Shown: piece after piece, positions 28,771 to 36,659 of the stretch
How positions within the stretch are numbered: the first letter of the stretch is position 1
Layout: each line of letters opens with the position of its first letter
Assembly: GCF_030848305.1 (NCBI RefSeq)
Contig: NZ_CP114598.1
Location: 1,488,001-1,552,000, forward strand
DNA length: 64,000 bases
DNA from: Akkermansia muciniphila
GTDB taxonomy: Bacteria > Verrucomicrobiota > Verrucomicrobiia > Verrucomicrobiales > Akkermansiaceae
Direction of reading: 5' to 3'
Made by a program: the position numbers and the translations under genes
The notes under the pieces: generated by a model
Seen by the model: the letters and a program-made list of their open reading frames with translations, nothing else
Databases searched by the model: none
What the model was told of the DNA's origin: nothing

Positions 28771-30633
28771 ATGAAACTGACAAAAATGTTCCGCGTCTCT
28801 GCGACTGTTCTTGGCTGTCTGCTGGTCCTCATTTCATGCAGGCAGGGGGAGGATGCCGCTTCCAGCCCTCTGGCTCCGGTGGATGTGAAGGTCGTTAATC
28901 ACCTGGTTGCTGTGCTGGGGCATGAGAGCCGCGTGCTGGAACTGGTGGACCCTGCTTCCGGGGAAAAGGTGAAAAGCATCCGGCTGGCCCAGCCTCCCAA
29001 CGGCATGGTCGTGGATGGCGCGACGGTTTATGTGGCGGAGGGGGGAGCGCGCGGAGTGGTGGAAGTAGTGGACCTGGAAAGCGGGGAATTGAAGCGTTCT
29101 TTTCCTGCCGGGCATACGCCCATGTCTCCTGTGCTGCGGGAAGGGAAGCTGTATGTGGCCTGCCGGTTTGATTCCCGCGTGCTGGAAATGGACGCCGCTG
29201 CCGGAACCGTGCTGAATTCCTGGAATGTCCCCCGTGAACCCGTAGTGCTGGCCGTTTCTCCGGACGGCAGGAAAATCTGGGCTGCCGGCCATTTGCCGGC
29301 CGGGGCTGCGGACGGGGATTTCACGGCTGCCGCGCTGACTCTGGTGGAAGACGGAAAAGCTGTCCATTTCCCGCTTTCCAACGGGACGCAGGGCGTGCGC
29401 GGCATGGCGATAAGCCCGGATGGACGCTATCTGGCCGTGGCGCATGTATTGAGCCGGTACCAGGTGCCCACCACGCAGCTGGACCGCGGCTGGATGAATA
29501 CGAATGCCGTGACGGTTATCGATACGGACGAGCCGGACAAGCCTCATCCCGTTCTGCTGGATGATCCGGATGCGGGGGCGGCCAATCCGTGGGGCGTTTC
29601 TTTTTCCGAAGATGGCGGAAAACTGTTCGTGACGCATGCGGGGACGCATGAACTCTCCGTAATTGATTTCCCGGCCCTGCTGGAGCGCATGAAGCGGGAA
29701 GACCGGAGCAATGAGCCGGTTTCCGAAAGGCTTGGTTTCCTGCACGGTCTCCGCACCCGGATCGCTCTGCCCTTGAACGGCCCGCGCTCCGTGGCCTCCG
29801 ATGGGAAAAACGTTTATGTGGCCGGATACTTTTCTGATTCTCTGGCAGAAATCTCCCTGAAGGATGCCTGCAAATCCAGGGCAATTCCCCTGAATGCCCC
29901 ATTCCGGCCTTCCCGGGAAAAACTGGGGGAACAGTATTTTAATGACGCTTCCCATTGCTTCCAGGGGTGGCAGAGCTGCGCCACCTGCCACCCGGATGGC
30001 CGGGTGGACGGCCTGAACTGGGATCTGCTGAATGACGGCATGGGCAACCCGAAAAATACGCGCACCATGTTCCTTTCCCACCGGACGAGCCCGGTGATGA
30101 CGCTGGGCGTCCGCGCCTCTGCGGAAGTGGCCGTGACGGCAGGCTTTGTGCATATCCAGTTTCTGGAACCTTCCGGTGAATTGGCGGAATGCGTGAATGC
30201 GTACCTGAAAAACATGAAGGAAGTTCCCAGCCCGTTCCTGGTGGCGCATACCCCTTCCAAACAGCAGACAGGGGGGGAGGGGTGCGCCCAGTGCCATGCT
30301 CCCGGCGTGGAAAGGGGCGCCTTGTCCGAATCTGCCCGGAGGGGCAGGGAAGTGTTTAAAACAGCCGGGTGCGTGCGGTGCCACCCCCATCCTTACTTCA
30401 CTAACAAGGAACTGGTGGCCACGGGGACGACTACGGGGCTGGATGAAGGTAAAAGCGTTCTGGTGCCCTCCCTGGTGGAAGTGTGGCGGACCGCCCCTTA
30501 CCTGCACGACGGCCGTGCGAAGACGATACGGGAAGCCATCACGACATGCAATCCGGGGGATCTCCGCGGGAAGACGAGTTCCCTGAATAACCGTGAACTG
30601 GAGGATTTGATCAATTACGTGCAGTCCCTGTAA
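28771..30633 (+). CDS. triheme YVTN beta-propeller / cytochrome c peroxidase-like lipoprotein
   Basis: A 620-residue protein. The N-terminus has a lipobox (LISC, Cys23), so it is probably anchored in a membrane and faces the periplasm or surface. Residues about 40-370 are a YVTN/NHL beta-propeller with blades such as VSPDGRKIWAAG and ISPDGRYLAVA. The C-terminal part resembles dihaem cytochrome c peroxidases (PSLVEVWRTAPYLHDGRA) and holds three CxxCH haem sites: C403 (CATCH), C505 (CAQCH) and C534 (CVRCH). Function unknown: the neighbours suggest an electron-transfer partner of the HzsA/SUMF1 protein encoded 15 bases upstream. Confidence 0.8.
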   Translation: MKLTKMFRVSATVLGCLLVLISCRQGEDAASSPLAPVDVKVVNHLVAVLGHESRVLELVDPASGEKVKSIRLAQPPNGMVVDGATVYVAEGGARGVVEVVDLESGELKRSFPAGHTPMSPVLREGKLYVACRFDSRVLEMDAAAGTVLNSWNVPREPVVLAVSPDGRKIWAAGHLPAGAADGDFTAAALTLVEDGKAVHFPLSNGTQGVRGMAISPDGRYLAVAHVLSRYQVPTTQLDRGWMNTNAVTVIDTDEPDKPHPVLLDDPDAGAANPWGVSFSEDGGKLFVTHAGTHELSVIDFPALLERMKREDRSNEPVSERLGFLHGLRTRIALPLNGPRSVASDGKNVYVAGYFSDSLAEISLKDACKSRAIPLNAPFRPSREKLGEQYFNDASHCFQGWQSCATCHPDGRVDGLNWDLLNDGMGNPKNTRTMFLSHRTSPVMTLGVRASAEVAVTAGFVHIQFLEPSGELAECVNAYLKNMKEVPSPFLVAHTPSKQQTGGEGCAQCHAPGVERGALSESARRGREVFKTAGCVRCHPHPYFTNKELVATGTTTGLDEGKSVLVPSLVEVWRTAPYLHDGRAKTIREAITTCNPGDLRGKTSSLNNRELEDLINYVQSL

Positions 30634-30650
30634 AGGGGCGGGAGGTCATC

Positions 30651-31775
30651 ATGACGGCGAATGTACCTGAACGACTGGAATGGTCCGGAAAAAACGGGGC
30701 GGAAGAACGCTTCTTCTGCATGACGGCGGAGCCGGGCGCGAGTTTTGAGGAAGAACTGCGTTCCCTGATGGCCAGGTACCGCAATCTGGGGGGCGGGGAA
30801 GAAGATGAATTCCTGCTGCGTTTCCATGTCAGCGACCCGGTGCGCCAGTCGGCTCCGCTGCGGCAGATAATAGGAGAACGGAATTCTTATGTTTCCATAG
30901 TTGGACAGCCCCCTGCGAACGGGGCCCGCGTGGCTCTGGAAGCCTGGCACATCGGCGGAATGCTGGGAAAAAGGCGTAGGGCGGAGCCGGGCGGAACAGT
31001 CGTGGAAGCCCTCCGCGCTCATTACCGTCTGTTCCTGGCGGGCAAGAGGGAATTTTCCTCCCCGGACAGCTGCGGCCAGATGCGGGAGGAATTCCGCTGG
31101 CTGGACCGGATTGCCGCCTTACAGGGGGGAGCCGTGCCGGATTTGATTCACCGCACCTGGATTTACTGCCGGGATATTGACAACAATTACCGGGGATTGG
31201 TGGAAGGCCGCAACGGATGCTTTGACCGTTACGGGCTGACGGCGGAGAGCCATTTCATCGCCAGTACCGGTATTGAAGGCTGTACGGAACTGCCGGGCCG
31301 CCTGCTGCATATGGACAGTCTGGGCATCGCGGGGCTGGAGCCCGGGCAGGTCCGGTACATGGAAGCGCCGGACTACCTGTCCCCCACGCATGTGTACCGG
31401 GTGGCCTTTGAGCGCGGCGTCCGTATTGTGTATGGGGACCGCTCCCATTATTTCCTTTCTGGCACCGCCAGTATTGACGCGGAGGGAAACATTGTCCATC
31501 CGGGGGACGTGGTGGGCCAGACGGCCCGCACCCTGGAAAATATGAGCGCCCTGATGGAAAGGAGCGGGGGAAGCCTGTCCGACCTGAAGCAGGCCGTAGT
31601 GTACCTGCGCGACTGGGCAGACCGGGAAACGGTTCGGAACCGGCTGATGGACTCTCCGTTGGCCGCAGTGCCGCATGTGATGCTGAAAGCCCCTGTCTGC
31701 CGCCCCGGCTGGCTGGTGGAAATAGACGGAATAGCCGTTAATGGAGCCGGAGAGTCCGCCTTTGCCCCCTTGTAA
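30651..31775 (+). CDS. large RidA/YjgF-superfamily protein
   Basis: A 374-residue protein whose last 130 residues are a clear RidA fold: SGTASIDAEGNIVHPGD, QTARTLENMSALM, DLKQAVVYLRDWAD and WLVEIDGIAV. The Glu of the VEI motif is kept, but the Arg that binds the carboxylate in imine deaminases (PARxxV) is replaced by PHVML, so RidA-type deamination is unlikely. The N-terminal 230 residues may be a second, diverged copy of the fold, an arrangement seen in chorismatases of the FkbO/Hyg5 type; this is tentative. There is no signal peptide, so it acts in the cytoplasm. It follows the cytochrome gene by 17 bases and is the last member of the unit. Confidence 0.65.
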   Translation: MTANVPERLEWSGKNGAEERFFCMTAEPGASFEEELRSLMARYRNLGGGEEDEFLLRFHVSDPVRQSAPLRQIIGERNSYVSIVGQPPANGARVALEAWHIGGMLGKRRRAEPGGTVVEALRAHYRLFLAGKREFSSPDSCGQMREEFRWLDRIAALQGGAVPDLIHRTWIYCRDIDNNYRGLVEGRNGCFDRYGLTAESHFIASTGIEGCTELPGRLLHMDSLGIAGLEPGQVRYMEAPDYLSPTHVYRVAFERGVRIVYGDRSHYFLSGTASIDAEGNIVHPGDVVGQTARTLENMSALMERSGGSLSDLKQAVVYLRDWADRETVRNRLMDSPLAAVPHVMLKAPVCRPGWLVEIDGIAVNGAGESAFAPL

Positions 31776-31854
31776 ATCCTGCCGTTCCCGGAACCGCGGC
31801 GCACGGGCGATTTCCCTTGTTATCCCGTGCACGGAAATGGTATCATGAAAGCGC

Positions 31855-32235
31855 ATGACTTATCGCCTTAATACGGACCGTCTGGTATTTTTTTCCGTGC
31901 TGTTGTGGGTGCTGTTGCCGCCGGGTGTTTTTGCCTGGGAAGGGAATCCTCCGGGTCCGGATAATGTGCGGTGGCTGGAGCAGTTCTGTTCCAGCTACAT
32001 GCAGTTTTTGACCCTGGGCGGCGTGTTGTGCGCGGTTATTGGTTTTGTGTGCGCCGCCCTGGTCTGGCTGGTGCATCGTCTGGACTGGGCGCGGAGCTTG
32101 AAAATCAGCGTTCTGTTTGTCATGTCCATCCTGTGCCTGGTTTTGTATGGCGGTTCGCTTTCCTTTGCCGTGTTTTATCTTCCCCTGGCCCTGATTAACC
32201 CCGCCGTGTATTGTTTCAGCGTTAGCAGGGTGTAA
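31855..32235 (+). CDS. small membrane protein, unknown
   Basis: A 126-residue hydrophobic protein with probably three membrane segments: residues about 10-28 (which may instead be a cleaved signal ending FAWE), 50-74 and 84-115. It belongs to no family I recognise. Short loops carry WEGNPPGP and HRLDWARS. It is 79 bases after the RidA-like gene, so it may or may not be part of that unit. It ends close to the convergent sulfur operon, with a hairpin between. Confidence 0.55.
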   Translation: MTYRLNTDRLVFFSVLLWVLLPPGVFAWEGNPPGPDNVRWLEQFCSSYMQFLTLGGVLCAVIGFVCAALVWLVHRLDWARSLKISVLFVMSILCLVLYGGSLSFAVFYLPLALINPAVYCFSVSRV

Positions 32236-32345
32236 TGAGAGCTCCTGGCGGCGACGGAGGGATGTTTTTCCTGGGGGGGGAGAAAAGGCTTTATAATTTT
32301 ATTTTTGGCGTATCTTTTTTGATTTTCAAAGATAGCAGGATTTGC

Positions 32346-32378
32346 CCCGGAGCCGTCCGCGGCAAAAACGGCTCCGGG
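32346..32378. terminator. terminator hairpin between convergent units
   Basis: CCCGGAGCCGT (32346-32356) pairs with ACGGCTCCGGG (32368-32378) around an 11-base loop. On the plus strand it is followed by TGTTTATGCTTTT. It lies between the small membrane protein gene and the end of cysI and could serve both directions. Confidence 0.65.
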
Positions 32379-32389
32379 TGTTTATGCTT

Positions 32390-34030
32390 TTATAAAGATT
32401 GCGGATGTAATGCGCGGATGCTCCAGTCACCGAATCCTTCCCCCTGGTTGCGTTCCGCCGCAAAACGTGCAAATACTGGTCGGAGCACGTCTGCGATTTC
32501 CTTTACGGGTACAGATTCCTGATAGATGAAGCCCAGCCTGTCTCCTCTTCTGGAACCGCCCATCCAGATATTGTACTTGCCCGGACCTCTGCCGACGAAA
32601 GCCAGTTCTGCCAGATATGGTCTGGAGCATCCGTTGGGACACCCGGTCATGCGGATGGAAATGTCTTCGTCCCATAGCCCCAGTTCTTTTAACTGCGGTT
32701 CCAGTTCATCCACCAGTTTTGGAAGCAGCCTTTCGGAGTCTGTAAGGGCCTGCGGGCAAAATGGCAGGCTGGTACAGGCGGAGGAATTGCGCCTGAGCCC
32801 CGAATCGTTGGGGAGAAGATTGTACTTCCCAATGATGGATTTGATTTGCTCGGCAGTATCCGGTGTGATGCCGTCAATGACCAGATTCTGATTACCTGTG
32901 ATGAAAAAATCTCCTTGATGAATGGAAGCTATTTCATGAAAAGCGGTTTTGAGCTGTTGCCTGTTTGAATTCTGGATGCGGCCTCCTTCAATTTCAATGG
33001 TCTGGCGGCCAGGAACATCTGCGGCGTCTCCGTTCGTAGATAATGAAAAAGGTCTGGCCGCTTGAAGCGGAAATGGAAGGCGTGTTGCAAGTTCGTTAGT
33101 GAACCAGTCCAGCCCTTTGCCGGCAATGGTATACCTGAGCCGGGATGTTTTTCTGTTGCAGCGGGTGCTGAATTCTTTATGGATCAAAAGCACCTGCCGG
33201 GCTACTTCCTCCACCTGTTCCGGGAAACAGAATCCGATAATATCCGCAAGGCGGGGGAAAGAACCGGGATTGCCGTAAGCATAGCCCATTCCTCCGCCGG
33301 CCAGGATGTCATATCCCAGGAGTTTCCCTTCTTTTTCAATAGCCACGAAGCTCAGGTCCTGGGCGTACACATCCACATCATTTTCCGGGGGAAGCGTAAA
33401 AGCGATTTTAAATTTGCGCGGCAAATAGCCGGGACCGTACAAAGGCTCTTCTTCCGCGCCCGAGTAGATTCGTTTGGCATCCAGCCATATTTCATGATAG
33501 GCGTGCGTCTGCGGTTCCAGTTTTCGGGAGAGTTCCCGGGCTTGATTGAAGACAGTTTCATGGATGCCGGAATCTTCCGGGTGCAGAGAAACCATGACAT
33601 TGCGCGTGGCGTCCCCACTGGCGGCAATCGTGGTGATGGCCGCGTGGTGGATATCTTTCATGGTCTGTTTCAAGTCCTGTTTGACGACTCCGTGGATTTG
33701 AATGGCCTGGCGTGTCGTAAGTTTAAGGGTGCCGTTGCCGAATTGGTCGCTTAGCGTTTCCGCGGCTAGCCATTGGCTGGGCGTCATGCGGCCCCCGGGG
33801 AGGCGCAGCCTCAACATGAATAACCAGTTTCTTTCCTGTCCGTTTTTCTTCCGGATAAGCCGTTCATCCCGGTTATCCTGCTGGGTAATCCCGTGAAATT
33901 TCAAAAGAAATTCTTCTTCGGACGGGAAATGGGTAATGCTGCCGTCATGGAGGAGGTCAGAGATGTTTCCTCTGAGGAAATCGCTTTCCTCCTTGATTCG
34001 TTCGTTGGATGTGTATCCTTCTTTAGTCAT
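32390..34030 (-). CDS. cysI: sulfite (or nitrite) reductase, sirohaem/4Fe-4S subunit
   Basis: Six-electron reduction of sulfite to sulfide. The 546-residue protein has the two NIR/SIR repeats: GTLKLTTRQAIQIHGV in the first half and the cluster/sirohaem cysteines in the second, as CTSLPFC (C-x5-C) and TGCPNGCSRP (C-x3-C). The length suits the haemoprotein subunit of assimilatory sulfite reductase. No cysJ flavoprotein is present in the window, so ferredoxin or another donor may be used. Position at the end of the cys/ssu operon makes sulfite a far likelier substrate than nitrite. It starts 15 bases after ssuC. Confidence 0.88.
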   Translation of the reverse strand: MTKEGYTSNERIKEESDFLRGNISDLLHDGSITHFPSEEEFLLKFHGITQQDNRDERLIRKKNGQERNWLFMLRLRLPGGRMTPSQWLAAETLSDQFGNGTLKLTTRQAIQIHGVVKQDLKQTMKDIHHAAITTIAASGDATRNVMVSLHPEDSGIHETVFNQARELSRKLEPQTHAYHEIWLDAKRIYSGAEEEPLYGPGYLPRKFKIAFTLPPENDVDVYAQDLSFVAIEKEGKLLGYDILAGGGMGYAYGNPGSFPRLADIIGFCFPEQVEEVARQVLLIHKEFSTRCNRKTSRLRYTIAGKGLDWFTNELATRLPFPLQAARPFSLSTNGDAADVPGRQTIEIEGGRIQNSNRQQLKTAFHEIASIHQGDFFITGNQNLVIDGITPDTAEQIKSIIGKYNLLPNDSGLRRNSSACTSLPFCPQALTDSERLLPKLVDELEPQLKELGLWDEDISIRMTGCPNGCSRPYLAELAFVGRGPGKYNIWMGGSRRGDRLGFIYQESVPVKEIADVLRPVFARFAAERNQGEGFGDWSIRALHPQSL

Positions 34031-34045
34031 GATATTTTCTGTTGG

Positions 34046-34825
34046 TTAAGCTAAATTAGTCCCCCAGCGTCTGTAGATGGCTTGTTCCAAGGGGGAGAAG
34101 ATGAGTTTGTCTGAGAGCAGGCCTATGAGAATAATAACGAACATGATGCCCATGACCTGCTCCATGGAATTGAGTTCTCTTCCGAAGTGCAGGAGCTGTC
34201 CCAATCCCAGTCCTGTCAGGATGGGAACAAAAATTTCTGCGGACATCAGGGAGCGCCAGGAAAAGGCCCATCCCTGCTTCATGCCGCTGACGATGAATGG
34301 AGCAGAGGCCGGAAGCGTGACGAAGAGCAGCGTGTAGGCAGAGCCGGCTCCCATTGTCCGTGCTGCGCGGGCATAAATCGGAGGGACGTTGGCAAGTCCA
34401 TTTTCTGTGGCCAGTATGACCGACCAGACGGTGCCCATGACAACGACGAACAGGATGGCCGCTTCTTCCTGGCCGAACCACAGGATAGCCAGAGGGACCC
34501 AGCAAACGCTGGGAAGCCCTTGAAATCCCAATGCCAGAACTCCGATGGTGTTTCTCATTAGCTGGAAGCGGGCAGATAAAAGTCCTGCCGGAATTCCGAT
34601 GGAGATTCCGGCCAGGTACCCCAGGAGCAGTCTCTGGATAGTAACGACCGTAGCGGCCCAGAGAGAGTTGTCCCTGATTGCTTCTTCAAGATAGCCGCTT
34701 ATGGCGGAAGGAGCCGGGAATAGGAAAGGCCTCCACCAGCCGGATAGAGAACCGTATTCCCATATAGCCAAGGCCAGCAAGATGAATACTGAGGATTGGA
34801 GAATATTTTTTATGGAAGGGTGCAT
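34046..34825 (-). CDS. ssuC: ABC transporter permease (SsuC/TauC family)
   Basis: A 259-residue inner-membrane permease with about six transmembrane helices and the family coupling loop in ARAARTMGAGSAYTLLFVTLPASAPFIVSGM (the EAA-like motif). It is of the nitrate/sulfonate/taurine permease group (SsuC/TauC/NrtB). The start overlaps the ATPase gene end by 16 bases. The genomic context among cys genes favours sulfonates or sulfate esters as substrate; the sequence alone does not fix this. Confidence 0.8.
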   Translation of the reverse strand: MHPSIKNILQSSVFILLALAIWEYGSLSGWWRPFLFPAPSAISGYLEEAIRDNSLWAATVVTIQRLLLGYLAGISIGIPAGLLSARFQLMRNTIGVLALGFQGLPSVCWVPLAILWFGQEEAAILFVVVMGTVWSVILATENGLANVPPIYARAARTMGAGSAYTLLFVTLPASAPFIVSGMKQGWAFSWRSLMSAEIFVPILTGLGLGQLLHFGRELNSMEQVMGIMFVIILIGLLSDKLIFSPLEQAIYRRWGTNLA

Positions 34826-35607
34826 GATGTTTGTGCGTCTTGTTTTTCTTCTGCGGGCCTGGAAATTGATTTTAATGCCCGTGTGATGTTTGAAGCTAGC
34901 CGGGTCACTCCCGGATCATTGATTTGGCGCGGGCGCGGCAAACGAATGCAGAATTCTCCGCAAATACGTCCAGGGTGGGATGAAAATAAAATGACTCTGT
35001 CTCCCAGGCATACGGCTTCCCGTACATTATGGGTGACAAAGACGACGGTAATTCCATGCCCGGCGCAAATGGACTGGAGGTCCGCATAAAGCTGTTCCCT
35101 GGTCATGGCATCCAATGCGGCGAAGGGCTCATCCATCAGGAGAACCCTGGGACGCAATGCAAGGGCCCGGGCTATGGCCACGCGCTGTTTCATCCCTCCG
35201 GAGAGTTCATGGATACGAGCATGCGCAAAGTTGTCCAAGCCTACTGATTTCAGGTTTTCCAAAGCTATTTGGAGGCGTTTTGCGCGGGGAATTCCGGTAA
35301 ATCGGAGACCGAATTCTACGTTGTGCAGCACATTTAACCAGGGGAACAGGGCGAAATCCTGAAAAACGACTGTCCTGTCCGGTCCCGGTCCTGAGATTAT
35401 TTCCCCATCATAGGAGATGCTTCCCGTATCCGATTTGATCAGACCGGCGATCATATTCAGCAGAGTTGTTTTGCCGCAACCGCTTGGACCTACCAGGCAG
35501 ATGAATTCTCCTTCCCCTATGTCCAGATTGGCGGAAGAAAGAGCCAGAAGCGATTTTTTTCTGGAAAAATAACTTTTGGAAACGTTTCGTATGGATAATC
35601 TACTCAT
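34810..35607 (-). CDS. ssuB: ABC transporter ATP-binding protein (SsuB/TauB family)
   Basis: A 265-residue ATPase that powers the importer. The Walker A (GPSGCGKTT), Q-loop (VFQDFALFPWLNV), signature (LSGGMKQR) and Walker B (VLLMDEP) motifs and the switch His (VFVTHNV) are all intact. The FPWLNV and DEPFAALDAMTRE segments are typical for the nitrate/sulfonate/taurine group. It overlaps the binding-protein gene by 8 bases and the permease gene by 16 bases, so the three are translated together. Confidence 0.85.
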   Translation of the reverse strand: MSRLSIRNVSKSYFSRKKSLLALSSANLDIGEGEFICLVGPSGCGKTTLLNMIAGLIKSDTGSISYDGEIISGPGPDRTVVFQDFALFPWLNVLHNVEFGLRFTGIPRAKRLQIALENLKSVGLDNFAHARIHELSGGMKQRVAIARALALRPRVLLMDEPFAALDAMTREQLYADLQSICAGHGITVVFVTHNVREAVCLGDRVILFSSHPGRICGEFCIRLPRPRQINDPGVTRLASNITRALKSISRPAEEKQDAQTSCTLP

Positions 35608-36625
35608 GGGCGGGATTATTTTTATTATTCCAGATGATGCCTTCGACGTGGGGGAGTTTCTTGTAAAATCCGCTCCGTACCGTATCCTTGGCTAATTCGT
35701 GGAGCTTTTCTTCGGATATTTCATTCGTGAGAACTAACCTGGGCCACGCATGGATAATTAAAGCGGGATCAATGTTGGAGCGGGTAAGTTCCCTCAATTC
35801 TTCTACGACGATTTTTTGAGCTTCCTGGGGATGTCCAATGATCCAGAGAGTGAGTTCTCTGTGAGCTTCAATCATGGCCTGCGCCACGTCCGGCTGTTTT
35901 TTCAGGAAATCCTTTTGGGCTGTCAGAACAGTGGTTACGGCATCCTTTTCAAGAAACAGGAGCTTGCCTCCGGCTTCTTTTTCCAGGCGGCTAATCCATG
36001 GTTCTACAGTCCAGGAGCCGTCCAGTTTGCCTTGACGCAAGAGGGGTATCTGTTCTGGGTTGGGGGTAGGAAGTATGCTTGCGTCTCCTCCGGTTTGAGT
36101 GACTGTTACGCCTCCCAGGGCCAACCATGTCCGGCAGGCTATATCCTGAGTATTGCCCAATTGGGGAGTAGCGATGATTTTCCCTTGAAAGTCTTTTTGC
36201 GTGTATGCTCCGGAATGGGTGGGAACGACCAGTCCGGACCCTCCCTGTACGGCTCCCGCTACGATTTGCAGGAGAGTTCCGTTGGATTTGGAATACGCAT
36301 TAATGGCAGGGCCCGGCCCAACGTAGGTAAAATCCAGGGAATTGGCGAACATGGCTTCCATAGCGCCAGGGCCGGCGTTGTAAGCATACCATAGAATGGA
36401 GATGTTTTTTCCCGTCCGTTCAAAGATGCGTTTTTCAAACCATCCCTCCCCCGTGCGGCTGAAATGCCTGGCAACCAGCCCCTGGACATGGGTTACGTTG
36501 GGAAAAAGGCCAAAGCGTATTTGAGCCTGCCGTTCGGGGGCTTCCCGACAGGATGCCAGAAAGGCTGGAGCCAGGAGAGCGCCAACGCAGAGAAGAGCAT
36601 TTAATGCAAGAGGCTGAGTTTTCAT
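35600..36625 (-). CDS. ssuA: ABC transporter substrate-binding lipoprotein (SsuA/TauA family)
   Basis: A 341-residue periplasmic-binding protein with a lipoprotein signal (FLASC, Cys26). The mature part shows the NMT1/SsuA-like order: IRFGLFPNVTH, FANSLDFTYVGPGPAINAY, GKIIATPQLGNTQDI and LDGSWTVEPW, the last being typical for sulfonate/taurine binding proteins. Together with the ATPase and permease genes it makes a complete importer. No sulfonate monooxygenase (ssuD) or taurine dioxygenase (tauD) gene is in the window, so the ligand may be sulfate or another sulfur compound. Starts 34 bases after cysN. Confidence 0.8.
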   Translation of the reverse strand: MKTQPLALNALLCVGALLAPAFLASCREAPERQAQIRFGLFPNVTHVQGLVARHFSRTGEGWFEKRIFERTGKNISILWYAYNAGPGAMEAMFANSLDFTYVGPGPAINAYSKSNGTLLQIVAGAVQGGSGLVVPTHSGAYTQKDFQGKIIATPQLGNTQDIACRTWLALGGVTVTQTGGDASILPTPNPEQIPLLRQGKLDGSWTVEPWISRLEKEAGGKLLFLEKDAVTTVLTAQKDFLKKQPDVAQAMIEAHRELTLWIIGHPQEAQKIVVEELRELTRSNIDPALIIHAWPRLVLTNEISEEKLHELAKDTVRSGFYKKLPHVEGIIWNNKNNPAHE

Positions 36626-36659
36626 AAAATGATGGAACGGGTATTAAAATGGGATAAAA

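Noticed and set aside
25211-31775. The idea that the HzsA-like gene means anammox hydrazine synthesis
   Set aside because: Only an alpha-subunit-like protein is present, fused to an unrelated domain; no HzsB/C-like or hydrazine dehydrogenase gene is seen.
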